Shown here in pieces: positions 8,001 to 16,714 of a stretch of DNA of 42,477 nucleotides. A program made the position numbers and the translations under genes. This stretch comes from Gemmatimonadota bacterium (GTDB taxonomy: Bacteria; Gemmatimonadota; Gemmatimonadetes; Longimicrobiales; Gaopeijiaceae). The notes beneath the pieces were generated by a model that saw only the letters and a program-made list of their open reading frames with translations, did not search any database and was not told the DNA's origin. The stretch lies in the NCBI GenBank assembly GCA_009692105.1, contig SHZS01000009.1, positions 1 through 42,477 of the forward strand. Direction: 5' to 3'. Position 1 is the first letter of the stretch, and every line of letters begins with the position of its first letter.

Positions 8001-9395
8001 CTACCCGACCGACTTCGGGTCCTCGACCTTGTCTTCCGGCGAGGGCACTAGCCGCACCACCTGTCGGTACCCTTCGGACGCCACGATACGGATTGGGCTT
8101 CCGCGCGCGATCCATTCCGACTCGGTAACGACGTCCACCCGTTCTTCGCCGAACTGCCCTGTCCCGGCGGGCCGGAGATCCGTGGCTGCGACACCTTCGG
8201 CCCCGAGCAGGTCAACGCGCGGTACCGAGGAGGTGAACCCCGTGTTCCGCCTACTTGCCTGACCCAATAGGATCCCCAGGTTCATGAGCCTACGGCTGGC
8301 GGGCAGGCGCCTGATGATGAGCCACGAGCTGACTAGGATCAGCGCCAGCGAGGTGGAGAGCACGGTCCCAGCTCGCGTGAAGTCCACGATCGTTGGGATC
8401 CCGCCGAGCATGGACATGTAGACTCCCGCGAGCATCGCGAGCGCTCCAAGGATCCCGACCACCCCCACCCCCGGGATCAGGAACACCTCCACCAAGAGGA
8501 GCACCGCTCCCACAGCGAACAGAATCAACTCCTCGAAGCCCGCCAGGCCAACGATCACATGGGATCCGAAGAAGAGTACCAGCGCGAGCCCGCCGACCGC
8601 TCCCGCTACGCCGAGGCCTGGAATATGAAGCTCCACGAGAAGCCCCAGGAAGCCGAGGGTAAGTAGGAAGGGTGCCACAATCGGGTTGGAGAAGAATCGG
8701 ACGACCCTCTCCGCCCAGTTCACCGTCTGATCCACGATCTGGTTCCCGGAGGTGCCGAGAGTGGTCATCAGAACGTCCCAGTCCTCGACCTGGACCGCGT
8801 AACCCAGCCGCACCGCTTCCTGGGTGGTCAGCGTGAGAAGACGCCCCACCTCGACGACGCCGGGCAGCCCGATGTTCTCGTCGACCATCGCTTCCGCAAC
8901 TCTGGGATCCAACCCGCGAGCCTCAGCCAACGCTCGCATCGTGCTGCGCATCGCGGACACGATCTTCTCCGGAGCTCTCTCCCCCTCGCCCGTGATAGGC
9001 GTGGCGGCTCCGATGACGGACCCCGGACGCATGTAGATCTTCTGCGTGGCGAGGGAGATCATCGCGCCAGCCGAGAACGCCCTCCGGTTCACGAACGCGA
9101 ACACGGGGACCTCGGAGTCGTTCAGGGCGTCCGCGATCCTCTCGGCGGCGTCTACCCTGCCGCCGGGGGTGTCGATGTCCAGGATGACAACGGAAGCGCC
9201 GGCCTCCGCCGCCTCCATCAAGCTCCGTTCGATGAAGGGAGCAAGGCCCAGCTCGATCTCGCCCTGAACCGGAATGCGGTAGACGGGCCCCGACCGGCTC
9301 GGGACTTGGGAGGAGACTTCGGAAGGCACGAGGCCCGCGATGAGCAGTAGGCTCAGGGCAACCGATCCCGATCGCGTCATCACACCCGGGAGCAT
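8001..9395 (-). CDS. NfeD-family membrane-bound serine protease (long form)
   Basis: This 464-residue protein starts with a signal peptide (about 1-29), followed by a ClpP-class protease domain. S108 in [11 protein letters not shown] is the probable nucleophile, and K144 in [10 protein letters not shown] the probable general base, by analogy with the 1510-N Ser/Lys dyad. Four to six membrane segments follow (from about residue 235 to 365), and the protein ends in an OB-fold NfeD soluble domain ([30 protein letters not shown]). The family cleaves membrane-associated proteins such as stomatin or flotillin partners. Coupling to floA immediately downstream fits that role. The start could be the first ATG (9395) or the one 5 codons later. 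Confidence 0.93.
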   Translation of the reverse strand: MLPGVMTRSGSVALSLLLIAGLVPSEVSSQVPSRSGPVYRIPVQGEIELGLAPFIERSLMEAAEAGASVVILDIDTPGGRVDAAERIADALNDSEVPVFAFVNRRAFSAGAMISLATQKIYMRPGSVIGAATPITGEGERAPEKIVSAMRSTMRALAEARGLDPRVAEAMVDENIGLPGVVEVGRLLTLTTQEAVRLGYAVQVEDWDVLMTTLGTSGNQIVDQTVNWAERVVRFFSNPIVAPFLLTLGFLGLLVELHIPGLGVAGAVGGLALVLFFGSHVIVGLAGFEELILFAVGAVLLLVEVFLIPGVGVVGILGALAMLAGVYMSMLGGIPTIVDFTRAGTVLSTSLALILVSSWLIIRRLPASRRLMNLGILLGQASRRNTGFTSSVPRVDLLGAEGVAATDLRPAGTGQFGEERVDVVTESEWIARGSPIRIVASEGYRQVVRLVPSPEDKVEDPKSVG

Positions 9396-9515
9396 GGCTG
9401 CGCTCGCGCTAGGGTCAAACGATCGCCGTGGACATGAAAGCTATGCCGCTCGGGTCGTCTGGCAATTCCCGGACTTCTTGCCCGGCGCACCCTCGCTCCC
9501 GATGTTTGGACCGCC

Positions 9516-9800
9516 ATGAGCCCTGAAAAGGACGCCCCTGACAAGAACGCGAAGGGAAAGTCATTCGATCGCCTCTTCGCCGGGGGTCCCTCGGACGAAG
9601 AGCCCAGTCCCTCGCCCTTCGGCGACGGGCCTTCCGCGGGCGCCCCGAGCGCCCGGCTCCGCGCTGCCGTGACCCGGCTTCGGCGGCTCCGTTCGCAGGT
9701 CAGCGCCGAGGGCCTCTCACCCGCTGGGACCCGCTCCCTCCTGGACGATCTCATCAAGTCCCTGGAGGCGTTGGAGGAGATGAGAGGCCACAAGCCATGA
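9516..9800 (+). CDS. Small hypothetical protein overlapping chorismate mutase
   Basis: This 94-residue protein has a charged, proline/serine-rich first half. The second half is predicted helical (about residues 45-90, ARLRAAVTRLRRLRSQV and LLDDLIKSLEALEEMRG). I do not recognise the family. Its ATGA stop overlaps the next start by 4 nt, so it is translationally coupled to the chorismate mutase. A helical partner or regulator of the mutase is possible but unproven. It is divergent from the NfeD gene. Confidence 0.65.
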   Translation: MSPEKDAPDKNAKGKSFDRLFAGGPSDEEPSPSPFGDGPSAGAPSARLRAAVTRLRRLRSQVSAEGLSPAGTRSLLDDLIKSLEALEEMRGHKP

Positions 9801-10201
9801 GGGGCGCGGATGCGGGCCAACCTTCCGATCCCCTCGCTCGTGAGAACGCCGAGCGGGAGTTGGAGACCGCGCGCTCGCGGATCACGGAGCTGGACGACCG
9901 CCTGATCCGCACGATCGGAGAACGGCGGGAGCTGGTCCTCGCGATCGGCCGCCTGAAGGCGATGCTCGGACTCCCGGTGATGGATCCGCGCCGCGAGGCC
10001 CAGGTGGTCCGGAACGCGGCCGCTCGCGCGAGGGATCTGGGCGTGGACGAGGAGATGACGAGGGATGTGATCTGGCGGATCATCGCTTCGGCCAGGGCGA
10101 TCCAAGAAGGCCGCGAGAGCCGCCCGACCAGGTGGCCCGATGCGCCCACCACCGATACGCCCAGCACCGACGGCCTCACCGAGGAAGAGGGCCGAAAGTA
10201 G
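9797..10201 (+). CDS. Chorismate mutase, AroQ type
   Basis: This 134-residue enzyme converts chorismate to prephenate, the branch point toward Phe and Tyr. The AroQ helical-bundle core spans about residues 20-105. Aligning by eye with the E. coli domain gives R26, K54, D63 and E67 as active-site equivalents, in ELETARSRITELDDRL and GRLKAMLGLPVMDPRREAQV. The C-terminal 25 residues are Thr/Asp/Glu-rich and likely disordered. It is a free-standing mutase rather than a fusion to prephenate dehydratase or DAHP synthase. It begins inside the stop of the 94-residue gene (ATGA). Confidence 0.92.
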   Translation: MRGADAGQPSDPLARENAERELETARSRITELDDRLIRTIGERRELVLAIGRLKAMLGLPVMDPRREAQVVRNAAARARDLGVDEEMTRDVIWRIIASARAIQEGRESRPTRWPDAPTTDTPSTDGLTEEEGRK

Positions 10202-10238
10202 GCCGGGCACGGGCCCCGACCACCCAGTCTGTCCGCCT

Positions 10239-11273
10239 TCAGTCTGCCTGCCGATCCAGCACGGCTACGAACCGGTTGGAGTCGCCCACCGGCACCCGCA
10301 CCGGGTATGACCCCCCGGGCGGCGTGACCTCGCGGATGAGGTGCGGGTTCAGCTCCCGGATCAGGGAGGGTTCGACGCCGAGCGCCTGTGCAACCCGCAT
10401 CAGGGGCGTCCCTCCCGGGACAAAGACCCGCTCGTAGAGGTACGGGAGCGACTTCTCTACCTCCAGACCAAAGTGCTCTGCCTGCTGTGCCAAGAGGCTC
10501 GCTGCGAGCATCTTCGGGACGTACTCCCGGGTCTCGGGCGGCAGGCGCTCGCTGATTTTCCAATAGACCTCTTCGTCGATGCGGCCACCCGCGCCGCCAC
10601 CCGTTTGGTCCTGCTCGAGAGCGAGCGCAACCCTTGAGGGCCCGGCGTTGTACGCCGCAGCGGCCAGATACCAAGATCCGAACATGCCGTGGAGCTCTTC
10701 GAGATAGTCCAGAGCGGCGTCTGTGGCGCGGATCGGGTCCCTGCGTTCGTCGACCCAATCATTCACGATGAGCCCGTACTCCTGGGCCGTCGCGTCCTTG
10801 AACTGCCAGACTCCTGACGCCTGGTGCTTCGACGTCGCCGTGGCAGAGAAGCCGGACTCGATCATCGCGAGGTACAGGAGATCCTCGGGCATCCGGCGCG
10901 CACGGAGCTGGTCCCGGATCATTCCGCCGTAGAGCCCTTCGCGCACGAGATATCCCTCGAACCGTACCCGCCCTGGACCGAGGAACTCGTGGATCCAGTA
11001 ATCCACTCGGTCGTTGACCGTGACCGGAAGCCGACCGTCGATGAGGGCGGCAATTCCGGGGACTGGAGGTGCGAGTTCTGGCGCTGGGGCCTGGGCCGGC
11101 TTGGCGGACCAGGCGAGGACGACGATGGAGACACAGAGGAGCCCGATGGCGGAGAGTGCAACGCGCACCGGGGTCGGGAGCGTGGCCAGGTAGCCTCTAC
11201 GAGGCGGCCCTTGCGACGGGGGTGACAAGCTGCTGAGCGGCCTTCCCTTCCGGCGTTCGTCGTTGTCGTTCAC
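10239..11273 (-). CDS. Membrane-anchored lytic murein transglycosylase (MltD-like)
   Basis: A 344-residue periplasmic muramidase-type enzyme cleaves peptidoglycan with formation of 1,6-anhydro-MurNAc. A basic N-terminus precedes one membrane segment (about residues 36-55). The SLT domain has the catalytic Glu in LAMIESGF (E139), then ATSKHQASGVWQFKDATA and YLAAAAYNAGPSRV. The C-terminal part resembles a LysM-like segment (YERVFVPGGTPLMRVAQALG). The GTG at 11273 is chosen because the sequence upstream looks non-coding, but no good ribosome site is visible, so the start is uncertain. It is separated from rpmA by 228 bp. Confidence 0.87.
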   Translation of the reverse strand: MNDNDERRKGRPLSSLSPPSQGPPRRGYLATLPTPVRVALSAIGLLCVSIVVLAWSAKPAQAPAPELAPPVPGIAALIDGRLPVTVNDRVDYWIHEFLGPGRVRFEGYLVREGLYGGMIRDQLRARRMPEDLLYLAMIESGFSATATSKHQASGVWQFKDATAQEYGLIVNDWVDERRDPIRATDAALDYLEELHGMFGSWYLAAAAYNAGPSRVALALEQDQTGGGAGGRIDEEVYWKISERLPPETREYVPKMLAASLLAQQAEHFGLEVEKSLPYLYERVFVPGGTPLMRVAQALGVEPSLIRELNPHLIREVTPPGGSYPVRVPVGDSNRFVAVLDRQAD

Positions 11274-11455
11274 GAGCGGGCCTACTTTTTTGAGGCTGCC
11301 AGACGCCCTTGGTACATCAGGGACCGTGAAAAAGGTCCCGGTTGGGGCGTTCGGCCTTGTGAGGCAACAAGATTCGAGATTCCGCCGATGGAACTCTGGT
11401 CGTGCGAGGCACCGAGACTCGACCGAGGGCACGACCCCGGCCAGGGCAATGATAT

Positions 11456-11472
11456 CCGTCCGCGAAGGACGG
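11456..11472. terminator. Hairpin after rpmA
   Basis: A 6-bp perfect stem, CCGTCC/GGACGG, with a 5-nt loop sits about 30 nt past the rpmA stop on the minus strand. It is not followed by a T-run (the next bases are ATATCATTGCC), so intrinsic termination is only possible, not clear. Confidence 0.25.
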
Positions 11473-11501
11473 GCCGGACGATCTTGTTCGGCTCGAAGAT
11501 G

Positions 11502-11756
11502 TTATTCCGCTGGATAGACGGAGACTGAGCGACGATGGCGGAGAGTCTCGAACCGCACGACTCCGTCTTTGATCGCAAACAGGGTGTCGTCACCGCCCCG
11601 GCGGACATTCCGGCCGGGGTGGAATTGCGTACCGCGCTGACGGACGAGGATGCCCCCCGCCCTCACGGCCTGCCCCCCGAACCTCTTCACGCCGAGATAC
11701 TGCGGATTGCTGTCCCGGCCGTTTCGACTGGACCCGACACCCTTCTTATGTGCCAT
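11502..11756 (-). CDS. rpmA: 50S ribosomal protein L27
   Basis: This is large-subunit protein L27, 84 residues, placed near the peptidyl-transferase centre. It starts [19 protein letters not shown] and contains [19 protein letters not shown] and the [10 protein letters not shown] motif, as expected for the family. There is no N-terminal cleavable extension of the Firmicutes kind. It lies 18 bp downstream of rplU. Confidence 0.98.
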   Translation of the reverse strand: MAHKKGVGSSRNGRDSNPQYLGVKRFGGQAVRAGGILVRQRGTQFHPGRNVRRGGDDTLFAIKDGVVRFETLRHRRSVSVYPAE

Positions 11757-11774
11757 GGGAACCCATCCCCCGTA

Positions 11775-12086
11775 TCAGCCCGCGATCTTGTCGACCCGGA
11801 TCTCGGTGTATCCCTGCCGGTGTCCCTGCTTCCGGCGATAGTTCTTCCGCCGCTTCCGCTTGAAGACGATGATCTTCTTGTCCCGCCCATGAAGCACGAC
11901 GGACGCACTGACCAACACGCCCTCGAGCACCGGACGCCCAACCTTTACCTCGTCCCCGTCCGCAAGCAGGAGCACGTCGTCGAATGTGACGGTTTCCCCA
12001 GGCTCCGCCGCCAACGACGGAACTCGGAGGGATTCCCCCGGCCCAGCGCGGAACTGTTTGCCACCCGTTCGGAAGACCGCGTACAT
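11775..12086 (-). CDS. rplU: 50S ribosomal protein L21
   Basis: This is large-subunit protein L21, 103 residues. Recognisable parts are [18 protein letters not shown] at the start and [20 protein letters not shown] near the C-terminus. The ATG at 12086 begins exactly at the conserved start; in-frame codons back to 12134 add 16 residues not seen in the family. CGAGG lies about 8 nt upstream. It is in an rng-rplU-rpmA gene order on the minus strand. Confidence 0.98.
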   Translation of the reverse strand: MYAVFRTGGKQFRAGPGESLRVPSLAAEPGETVTFDDVLLLADGDEVKVGRPVLEGVLVSASVVLHGRDKKIIVFKRKRRKNYRRKQGHRQGYTEIRVDKIAG

Positions 12087-12168
12087 CGTCGAGCCTCGTG
12101 TGCCCAGCTTGAGGTCCTGATACGTCCCGATCACTAGCCTGGGAATTTCGGCTGGGCAGGGCCAGCGG

Positions 12169-13740
12169 TCAACCCGCAGAGTGCGTGAGGTACTTCTCCG
12201 TGACGTCCGTCTCCGCCGGTCCGGAGAGGATCCTGAACTCGTCCTCCCGAAGCAGCGGATCGTCCCGGAGATCGAGTTGGATCCGCATCCGGTTCCGCAG
12301 CCGGTTCAGAAAATTCGGCTCCTCTTCCATCACGTGGAGGGCGACCTCGGGGTGCACGAGCACCAGAAGAGAGCGCTCCTTCCCCGCCGCGACCGCCCGC
12401 TTGAGGCTCCGCTCGAGGCGCCTCACCACGGTCGGCGCCGTGAAGACCCGTCCAGCTCCGCCGCAGTGCTCGCACTGGTGCGAGAGGGTGTGGGAAAGGG
12501 AGGGGCGGACCCGCTGGCGCGTCATCTCGATCAGTCCCAGCTCCGAGACGGCAAAGGCCTTTGTGCGGGCCCGGTCCCGCCCGAGCTGGGTCCGGAACTC
12601 CTGGAGGACCCGGTCGCGGTTCTCCTGGGAATCCATGTCGATGAAGTCCACGACGATGATTCCGCCGATGTCCCGCAGCCGGAGCTGGCGGGTGATCTCG
12701 CGCGCGGCGTCCAGGTTCGTCCGGAGGATCGTCTCCTCCGGATCCTTCTTGCCCTTCCCGGTGAACTTCCCCGTGTTCACGTCGATGGACACGAGGGCCT
12801 CGGTGGACTCCACGACGATGTGCCCTCCCGATGGAAGCATCACCTTTTTCTGGAAGGCCTCGCCGATCGCGTCCTCGATCTCGTAGCAGTCGAAGAGGGG
12901 GACCGAGCCCTGGTAGAGCTCGACGCGACCCATGAGATCGGGGTCCACGTTCTTCACGTACTGCACGATCTCGTTATAGATCTGCTTATCGTCAACGACC
13001 AGGCGGTCGAGTTTATCGGAGAACAGGTCTCGTATCACGCCCGAGATGAGCTTGGCTTCCTCGTGCACGAGAGCCGGCGGTTTCGACGAATCCGCCCGCC
13101 GCTGGATCTTGGACCAGAGCGCATGAAGACGCTTGAACTCGTCCTCCAGCTTCTCCTTGCTGGACTCCTCGGAGACGGTCCGAATGATGAGTCCCCCCGT
13201 ACCCTCGGGGCGGATCTCCTTCCCTAGCTTCCGGAGGCGGGCTCGCTCGTCCCGCTGATCGATCTTGCGGCTAATTCCTACGTGGGACGAGAAGGGCATG
13301 TAGACCAGGAAGCGCCCGGGGAGGGAGACCTGAGCGCTGAGCCTCGGCCCCTTCGTGCCGATCGACTCCTTGGTGACCTGGACGAGGATCCGCTGTCCGC
13401 GGGTGATCTGGTCCTGGATCGGAGGGACCTTGGCGGAACGCCCGCGCCGCTCGTTCCCGGAGCGCCCGCGAGGCGAGCCACCGTTCTGATCCTCTTCCTC
13501 GTCGTCCTCTTCGTCCGAGACGACGTCGGACGCATGGAGGAAGCCCGCCTTCTCGGTCCCGATGTCCACGAAGGCGGCCTGGATCCCTGGAAGGACGGAT
13601 TCCACTGTCCCCAGGAAGATGTCACCGACGATGCGGCCCTGATCCGGCCGGTCGAGCATGAGCTCCACCAGCCGGTCGTCCTCCATCAACGCGACCCACG
13701 ACTCCTGCGGAGTCGCGCTGATCAAAATCTCTCTTTTCAA
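12169..13740 (-). CDS. rng: Ribonuclease G/E family endoribonuclease
   Basis: The 523-residue protein processes rRNA and mRNA 5' ends in the cytoplasm. Features in order are an S1 domain near the start (GDIFLGTVESVLPGIQAAFVD then GTEKAGFLHASDV) with an acidic, poorly conserved insertion at about residues 80-115. The central RNase domain follows (ALVSIDVNTGKFTGKGKK, then IGGIIVVDFIDM, the catalytic DVN and DxxD-type metal site). The zinc-link is HQCEHCGGAG. The TTG at 13740 is preferred because LKREILISATPQESWVAL is the conserved beginning; upstream in-frame residues to 13875 do not look like protein. GAGGAG lies about 13 nt upstream. Confidence 0.92.
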   Translation of the reverse strand: MKREILISATPQESWVALMEDDRLVELMLDRPDQGRIVGDIFLGTVESVLPGIQAAFVDIGTEKAGFLHASDVVSDEEDDEEEDQNGGSPRGRSGNERRGRSAKVPPIQDQITRGQRILVQVTKESIGTKGPRLSAQVSLPGRFLVYMPFSSHVGISRKIDQRDERARLRKLGKEIRPEGTGGLIIRTVSEESSKEKLEDEFKRLHALWSKIQRRADSSKPPALVHEEAKLISGVIRDLFSDKLDRLVVDDKQIYNEIVQYVKNVDPDLMGRVELYQGSVPLFDCYEIEDAIGEAFQKKVMLPSGGHIVVESTEALVSIDVNTGKFTGKGKKDPEETILRTNLDAAREITRQLRLRDIGGIIVVDFIDMDSQENRDRVLQEFRTQLGRDRARTKAFAVSELGLIEMTRQRVRPSLSHTLSHQCEHCGGAGRVFTAPTVVRRLERSLKRAVAAGKERSLLVLVHPEVALHVMEEEPNFLNRLRNRMRIQLDLRDDPLLREDEFRILSGPAETDVTEKYLTHSAG

Positions 13741-14029
13741 GTGGTTTCTGGGCTCCTCGGTCCCTCGTGGGCCGGAGATCGGGTCCCACCCGCGCCACCC
13801 GCTGCACCGCTCCCAAGGTCCGATCAGCCATCGGACACACCGGAGTCGGCCGCCTCGAGGGCCCGAGGGAAGCAACCGCCCAGCTCACCAGGTCCCGCTT
13901 TCCTTCCGCGCTGGAGCGTGGAAGGAGCATCACGCACGTTCGAGCGCCACGCATTCACAATAGCGCTCGAGCAAAGGCTCACTAGTTCGGCTATGGAAGC
14001 CTCCGTGGCATCCGTTGCACCTTGAAACA

Positions 14030-14637
14030 CTACCGAATCGCGAGCTTTCGGACCACCCCGGACCACCCGAGGCATCGGTCGCACCCCCCGCATCGGGGGG
14101 GGCGCGCCGAGCTCGCCGAACCACTCCAAGATCAGGCGGCGACGGCACGCTCGGGACGTTGCATGCCGCTGGACAGCGCTAAGCTTGGCCCTTCCTGCCC
14201 TCCGGAGCTCTAGGTGGCGCTGGAGACCCCCGTTGAGGGCTAGCGCCCACGCCTTGGGGAGGTTTCGGAGGGGGGGTGCTATCGAGGAAGGAGCGGTGCA
14301 CCCGGGCATCGCTGGGGGAATGGAGGGCCACGGCCTCGAGCCCCGCGCTGCGCGCTCGCCGAAGCTGATCCTCCATGAGCGAGACCAGGGGGCTGATGAC
14401 TAGGGTCGCGCCAGGCAGGAGAAGGGCCGGGACCTGGTAGCAGACCGTCTTCCCACCCCCGGTTGGTAGAATTCCCATGGCGTCCCTTCCGTTCAGCGCC
14501 TCCTCCACGAGCTCCCATTGGCCCGGGCGGAAGGCAGGGTACCAAAATCGCTCCCTTAGGACAGACTCAACCTGGGGATGACCGGGCGGAAACAGCTGAG
14601 GGCTCATGGCCCGAGGATGGCCCCAGGCCTCGGGCAT
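14030..14637 (-). pseudogene. recQ: recQ remnant: ends kept, middle deleted, frame broken
   Basis: The first 100-odd residues are a RecQ helicase start, with FRPGQWELVEEALNGRDA and motif I (ILPTGGGKTVCYQVPALL), then SPLVSLMEDQ. After about the SLMEDQ region the DEAH helicase core is missing. A second frame picks up RecQ zinc-domain sequence (AKLSAVQRHATSRACRRRL and LEWFGE). A further frame shift at the C8 run near 14105 continues into RCGGCDRCLG, the zinc ligands, up to a stop at 14030. Helicase motifs II-VI are absent, so the gene is dead. The start could be 14637 or 14604. Confidence 0.75.
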
Positions 14638-15334
14638 CTACATGGGAAGCGGGGTCGTCGAGGCCCATCTTACACTGTCGTTCCGCCTCGACCGGGACTA
14701 GCTTCCCGGACGAGTTCAAACTTGCGGCCCGGGATGGAGGCATGCGCTCCCTTGCGGACGCAGGCATCGACCGGGTGGCAGACGGGGAAACGACCCTGGA
14801 AGAGCTTGAGCGGATCCTGGGCGAGGTGGACGACCATCCGGACAGGGAAAGCTCGTCGACCATCGACCTCGATGTTTTCGAGCCTCTCCCGCCACCCCCC
14901 GCGGCTCGGACGGCCTCCCCTCCGGCGCGGCCGGCAGCCGCCCCAATGGTTCCGGCTGCGACATCGGCCACGAGACCAGCGGTGACGGCAGCACGCACTG
15001 TGGACGGATCGTCTCTCGTGCTCGTCGTAGACGATGAGCCGACCGCACGCACGTTGGCGAAAGCCTTCCTAGAAATGGAGGGTTGTTCCGTCATCGAAGC
15101 GAAGGATGGAATCCAGGCGCTCGAGATCATGGGGGCCGGGGGCTCCTCCAGGTGCCCCGATGGGACGAAGCGGAGGAGGAAGCCGGAGGCGAGCACAGCA
15201 ATAGACGCGAGCATCAGCCACGTGCTTGCGAGCATCATGCCCGCGAGGGCGAGCCCGGCTCCAGCCGCGAAGCTCCGTACCCGCCACCGGAGGCGCTCTG
15301 GTCGTTCTTCCTTCGCCTGCCGGTCCAGGAACAT
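14567..15334 (-). CDS. Chimeric ORF: small membrane protein fused to antisense sequence
   Basis: A 255-codon frame starts at an ATG with an excellent AGGAGG 9-10 nt upstream. The first 65 or so residues look genuine: a charged start (MFLDRQAKEERPERLRWRV) and two hydrophobic segments (AAGAGLALAGMMLAS and MLASIAVLASGFLL). From about residue 68 (around 15133) it reads antisense to the GspE-REC remnant, giving Ser/Ala/Gly-rich sequence that does not look like protein. I take it as a gene whose 3' end was replaced at a deletion junction. The genuine part is probably about 15133-15334. Confidence 0.4.
   Translation of the reverse strand: MFLDRQAKEERPERLRWRVRSFAAGAGLALAGMMLASTWLMLASIAVLASGFLLRFVPSGHLEEPPAPMISSAWIPSFASMTEQPSISRKAFANVRAVGSSSTTSTRDDPSTVRAAVTAGLVADVAAGTIGAAAGRAGGEAVRAAGGGGRGSKTSRSMVDELSLSGWSSTSPRIRSSSSRVVSPSATRSMPASARERMPPSRAASLNSSGKLVPVEAERQCKMGLDDPASHVDARGLGPSSGHEPSAVSARSSPG
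14700..15135 (+). pseudogene. Truncated GspE/PilB-type ATPase tail with partial response-regulator domain
   Basis: The frame carries the C-terminus of a type II secretion/type IV pilus ATPase (AARDGGMRSLADAGIDRV and TTLEELERILGE, about 14709-14830). A Pro/Ala-rich linker follows, then the first part of a REC domain (SLVLVVDDEPTARTLAKA through GIQALEIM, about 15013-15133). The ATPase domain is missing upstream. The REC domain stops before the phospho-acceptor Asp, at the junction with the opposite-strand membrane-protein sequence. Both ends are therefore truncated. An ATPase-REC fusion parent is inferred from the continuous frame. Confidence 0.65.
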
Positions 15335-15463
15335 GACGAACTCGCCTCCTGTGATCTCCGCAGACCGGACCCCTCGCACACGGGGTCCATTCCACCCCGA
15401 CCGAAGTTGTCAGCTTCGCGAGCTCCGCGCCAAGATCGGGGAATTTCCACGAGTCGAGACCGG

Positions 15464-16714
15464 ATGAGCCAGGCTGAGAAGGACGGAGGAATGGATCCCC
15501 GAGGACCGGGCCGTCTCCGCCTGTTCCAGAAGGGGCTCGAAGCCCGGGCTCGCGAGGACCAGCTCCGGTCGCTCAAGCACTACCGCCCGGAGATTCAGGC
15601 GCCGTACGTGCTCCGGGATGGGGTACGCCTCCTCAACTTCTCGTCGAACGATTACCTCGGCCTCGCCACGGACCCGGAGGTACGGGAGGGCGCCGCCTCG
15701 TTCGCTCGCATGTACGGGGCAGGGGCCACGGCATCCCGTCTCGTGTCTGGCGGTCTGGAGATCCACGAAGCCCTCGAGGCCGAGCTGGCTACCTTCACGA
15801 GGCGCGGGGCCGCGCTTCTCTTCAACTCCGGGTATCAGGCGAACACATCTGTCCTCCCGGCTCTGGTAGACCGCTCAGGGCTCATCCTCTGCGACCGGCG
15901 CTCGCACCACAGCATCCTCCAGGGAGCCGTGCTCAGCCGGGCCAAGCTCCTGCGCTTCGAGCACAACGATCCCGATCACCTCGAGGCTCTCCTCACGGGT
16001 CACGGACAGGGTCACCGCGGAGTCCGGCTGATCGTGACGGAGTCGATCTTCAGCATGGACGGGGACCGAGCCCCCCTTGCCGAGATCTCCGAGGTCGCCG
16101 AGCGGCACGGGGCGCTCCTCTTGGTGGATGACGCACACGCGATCGGGGTCTGGGGCCCCCGCGGGGAGGGACTCGCCGCCGGTCACGAGCGCGTGGACAT
16201 CGTCCTCGGAACATTTGGGAAAGCGTTCGGAGCCTCGGGCGCCTTCGTCGCCTCCGCCCCGACCGTTCAGTCGCACCTCGTGAACTTCTGCGGAGGCTTC
16301 ATCTACTCGACGGCTCCTCCTCCGGGAATGGTCGGGGCCGTGCGCGTGGCGCTCGGAAAGGTGAGGAGCGGCGAGCTGCGCCAGGACCTGTTCATCGAGC
16401 GCGTGGCGGAAGCCCACGAGCGGCTCCGGCGGGGGGGGGTCGACACCTCTCCATCGGACACCCAGATCGTTCCGATCGCGCTCGGAGCGGAGCAGAGCGC
16501 GCTCGACTGTGCAGCGTTCCTCGAGGACCGAGGGATCCTGGCCGTGGCGATCCGCCCCCCGACCGTGCCGCCCGGAACCTCGCGCCTGCGCGTGAGCTTG
16601 TGCCGCCACCACACGGACGAGCACCTCGCCGCTCTCGTCGACACGCTCTCGGAGTTTCGGAGTCGTGCTCCGCGGCGGGGTGAGGTCTCCGCTGGAGCCG
16701 AGAAGACTCCATGA
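15464..16714 (+). CDS. bioF: 8-amino-7-oxononanoate synthase
   Basis: This is the first committed biotin step: PLP-dependent condensation of pimeloyl-thioester with alanine to KAPA. The 416-residue alpha-oxoamine synthase has FSSNDYLGLA near the start, GYQANTSVLPALVDR, LLLVDDAHAIGVWGPRGEG and the PLP lysine K253 in GTFGKAFGASG. The C-terminal IRPPTVPPGTSRLRVSLC is typical. The start is placed at the ATG at 15464; one 9 codons downstream is also possible. It overlaps bioD by 4 nt (ATGA). Confidence 0.95.
   Translation: MSQAEKDGGMDPRGPGRLRLFQKGLEARAREDQLRSLKHYRPEIQAPYVLRDGVRLLNFSSNDYLGLATDPEVREGAASFARMYGAGATASRLVSGGLEIHEALEAELATFTRRGAALLFNSGYQANTSVLPALVDRSGLILCDRRSHHSILQGAVLSRAKLLRFEHNDPDHLEALLTGHGQGHRGVRLIVTESIFSMDGDRAPLAEISEVAERHGALLLVDDAHAIGVWGPRGEGLAAGHERVDIVLGTFGKAFGASGAFVASAPTVQSHLVNFCGGFIYSTAPPPGMVGAVRVALGKVRSGELRQDLFIERVAEAHERLRRGGVDTSPSDTQIVPIALGAEQSALDCAAFLEDRGILAVAIRPPTVPPGTSRLRVSLCRHHTDEHLAALVDTLSEFRSRAPRRGEVSAGAEKTP

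Noticed and set aside
7945-8115. N-terminal extension of FloA to 8115
   Set aside because: It overlaps the nfeD end and lacks hydrophobic anchor sequence. GGAGG before 7944 marks the start.
11320-11339. GGGACC/GGTCCC hairpin near the mltD start
   Set aside because: Neither strand has a T-run after it, and no leader or terminator role is apparent.
14080-14110. C/G homopolymer hairpin as a regulatory element
   Set aside because: It falls within the recQ zinc-ligand remnant and is better read as coding sequence with a slippage tract.
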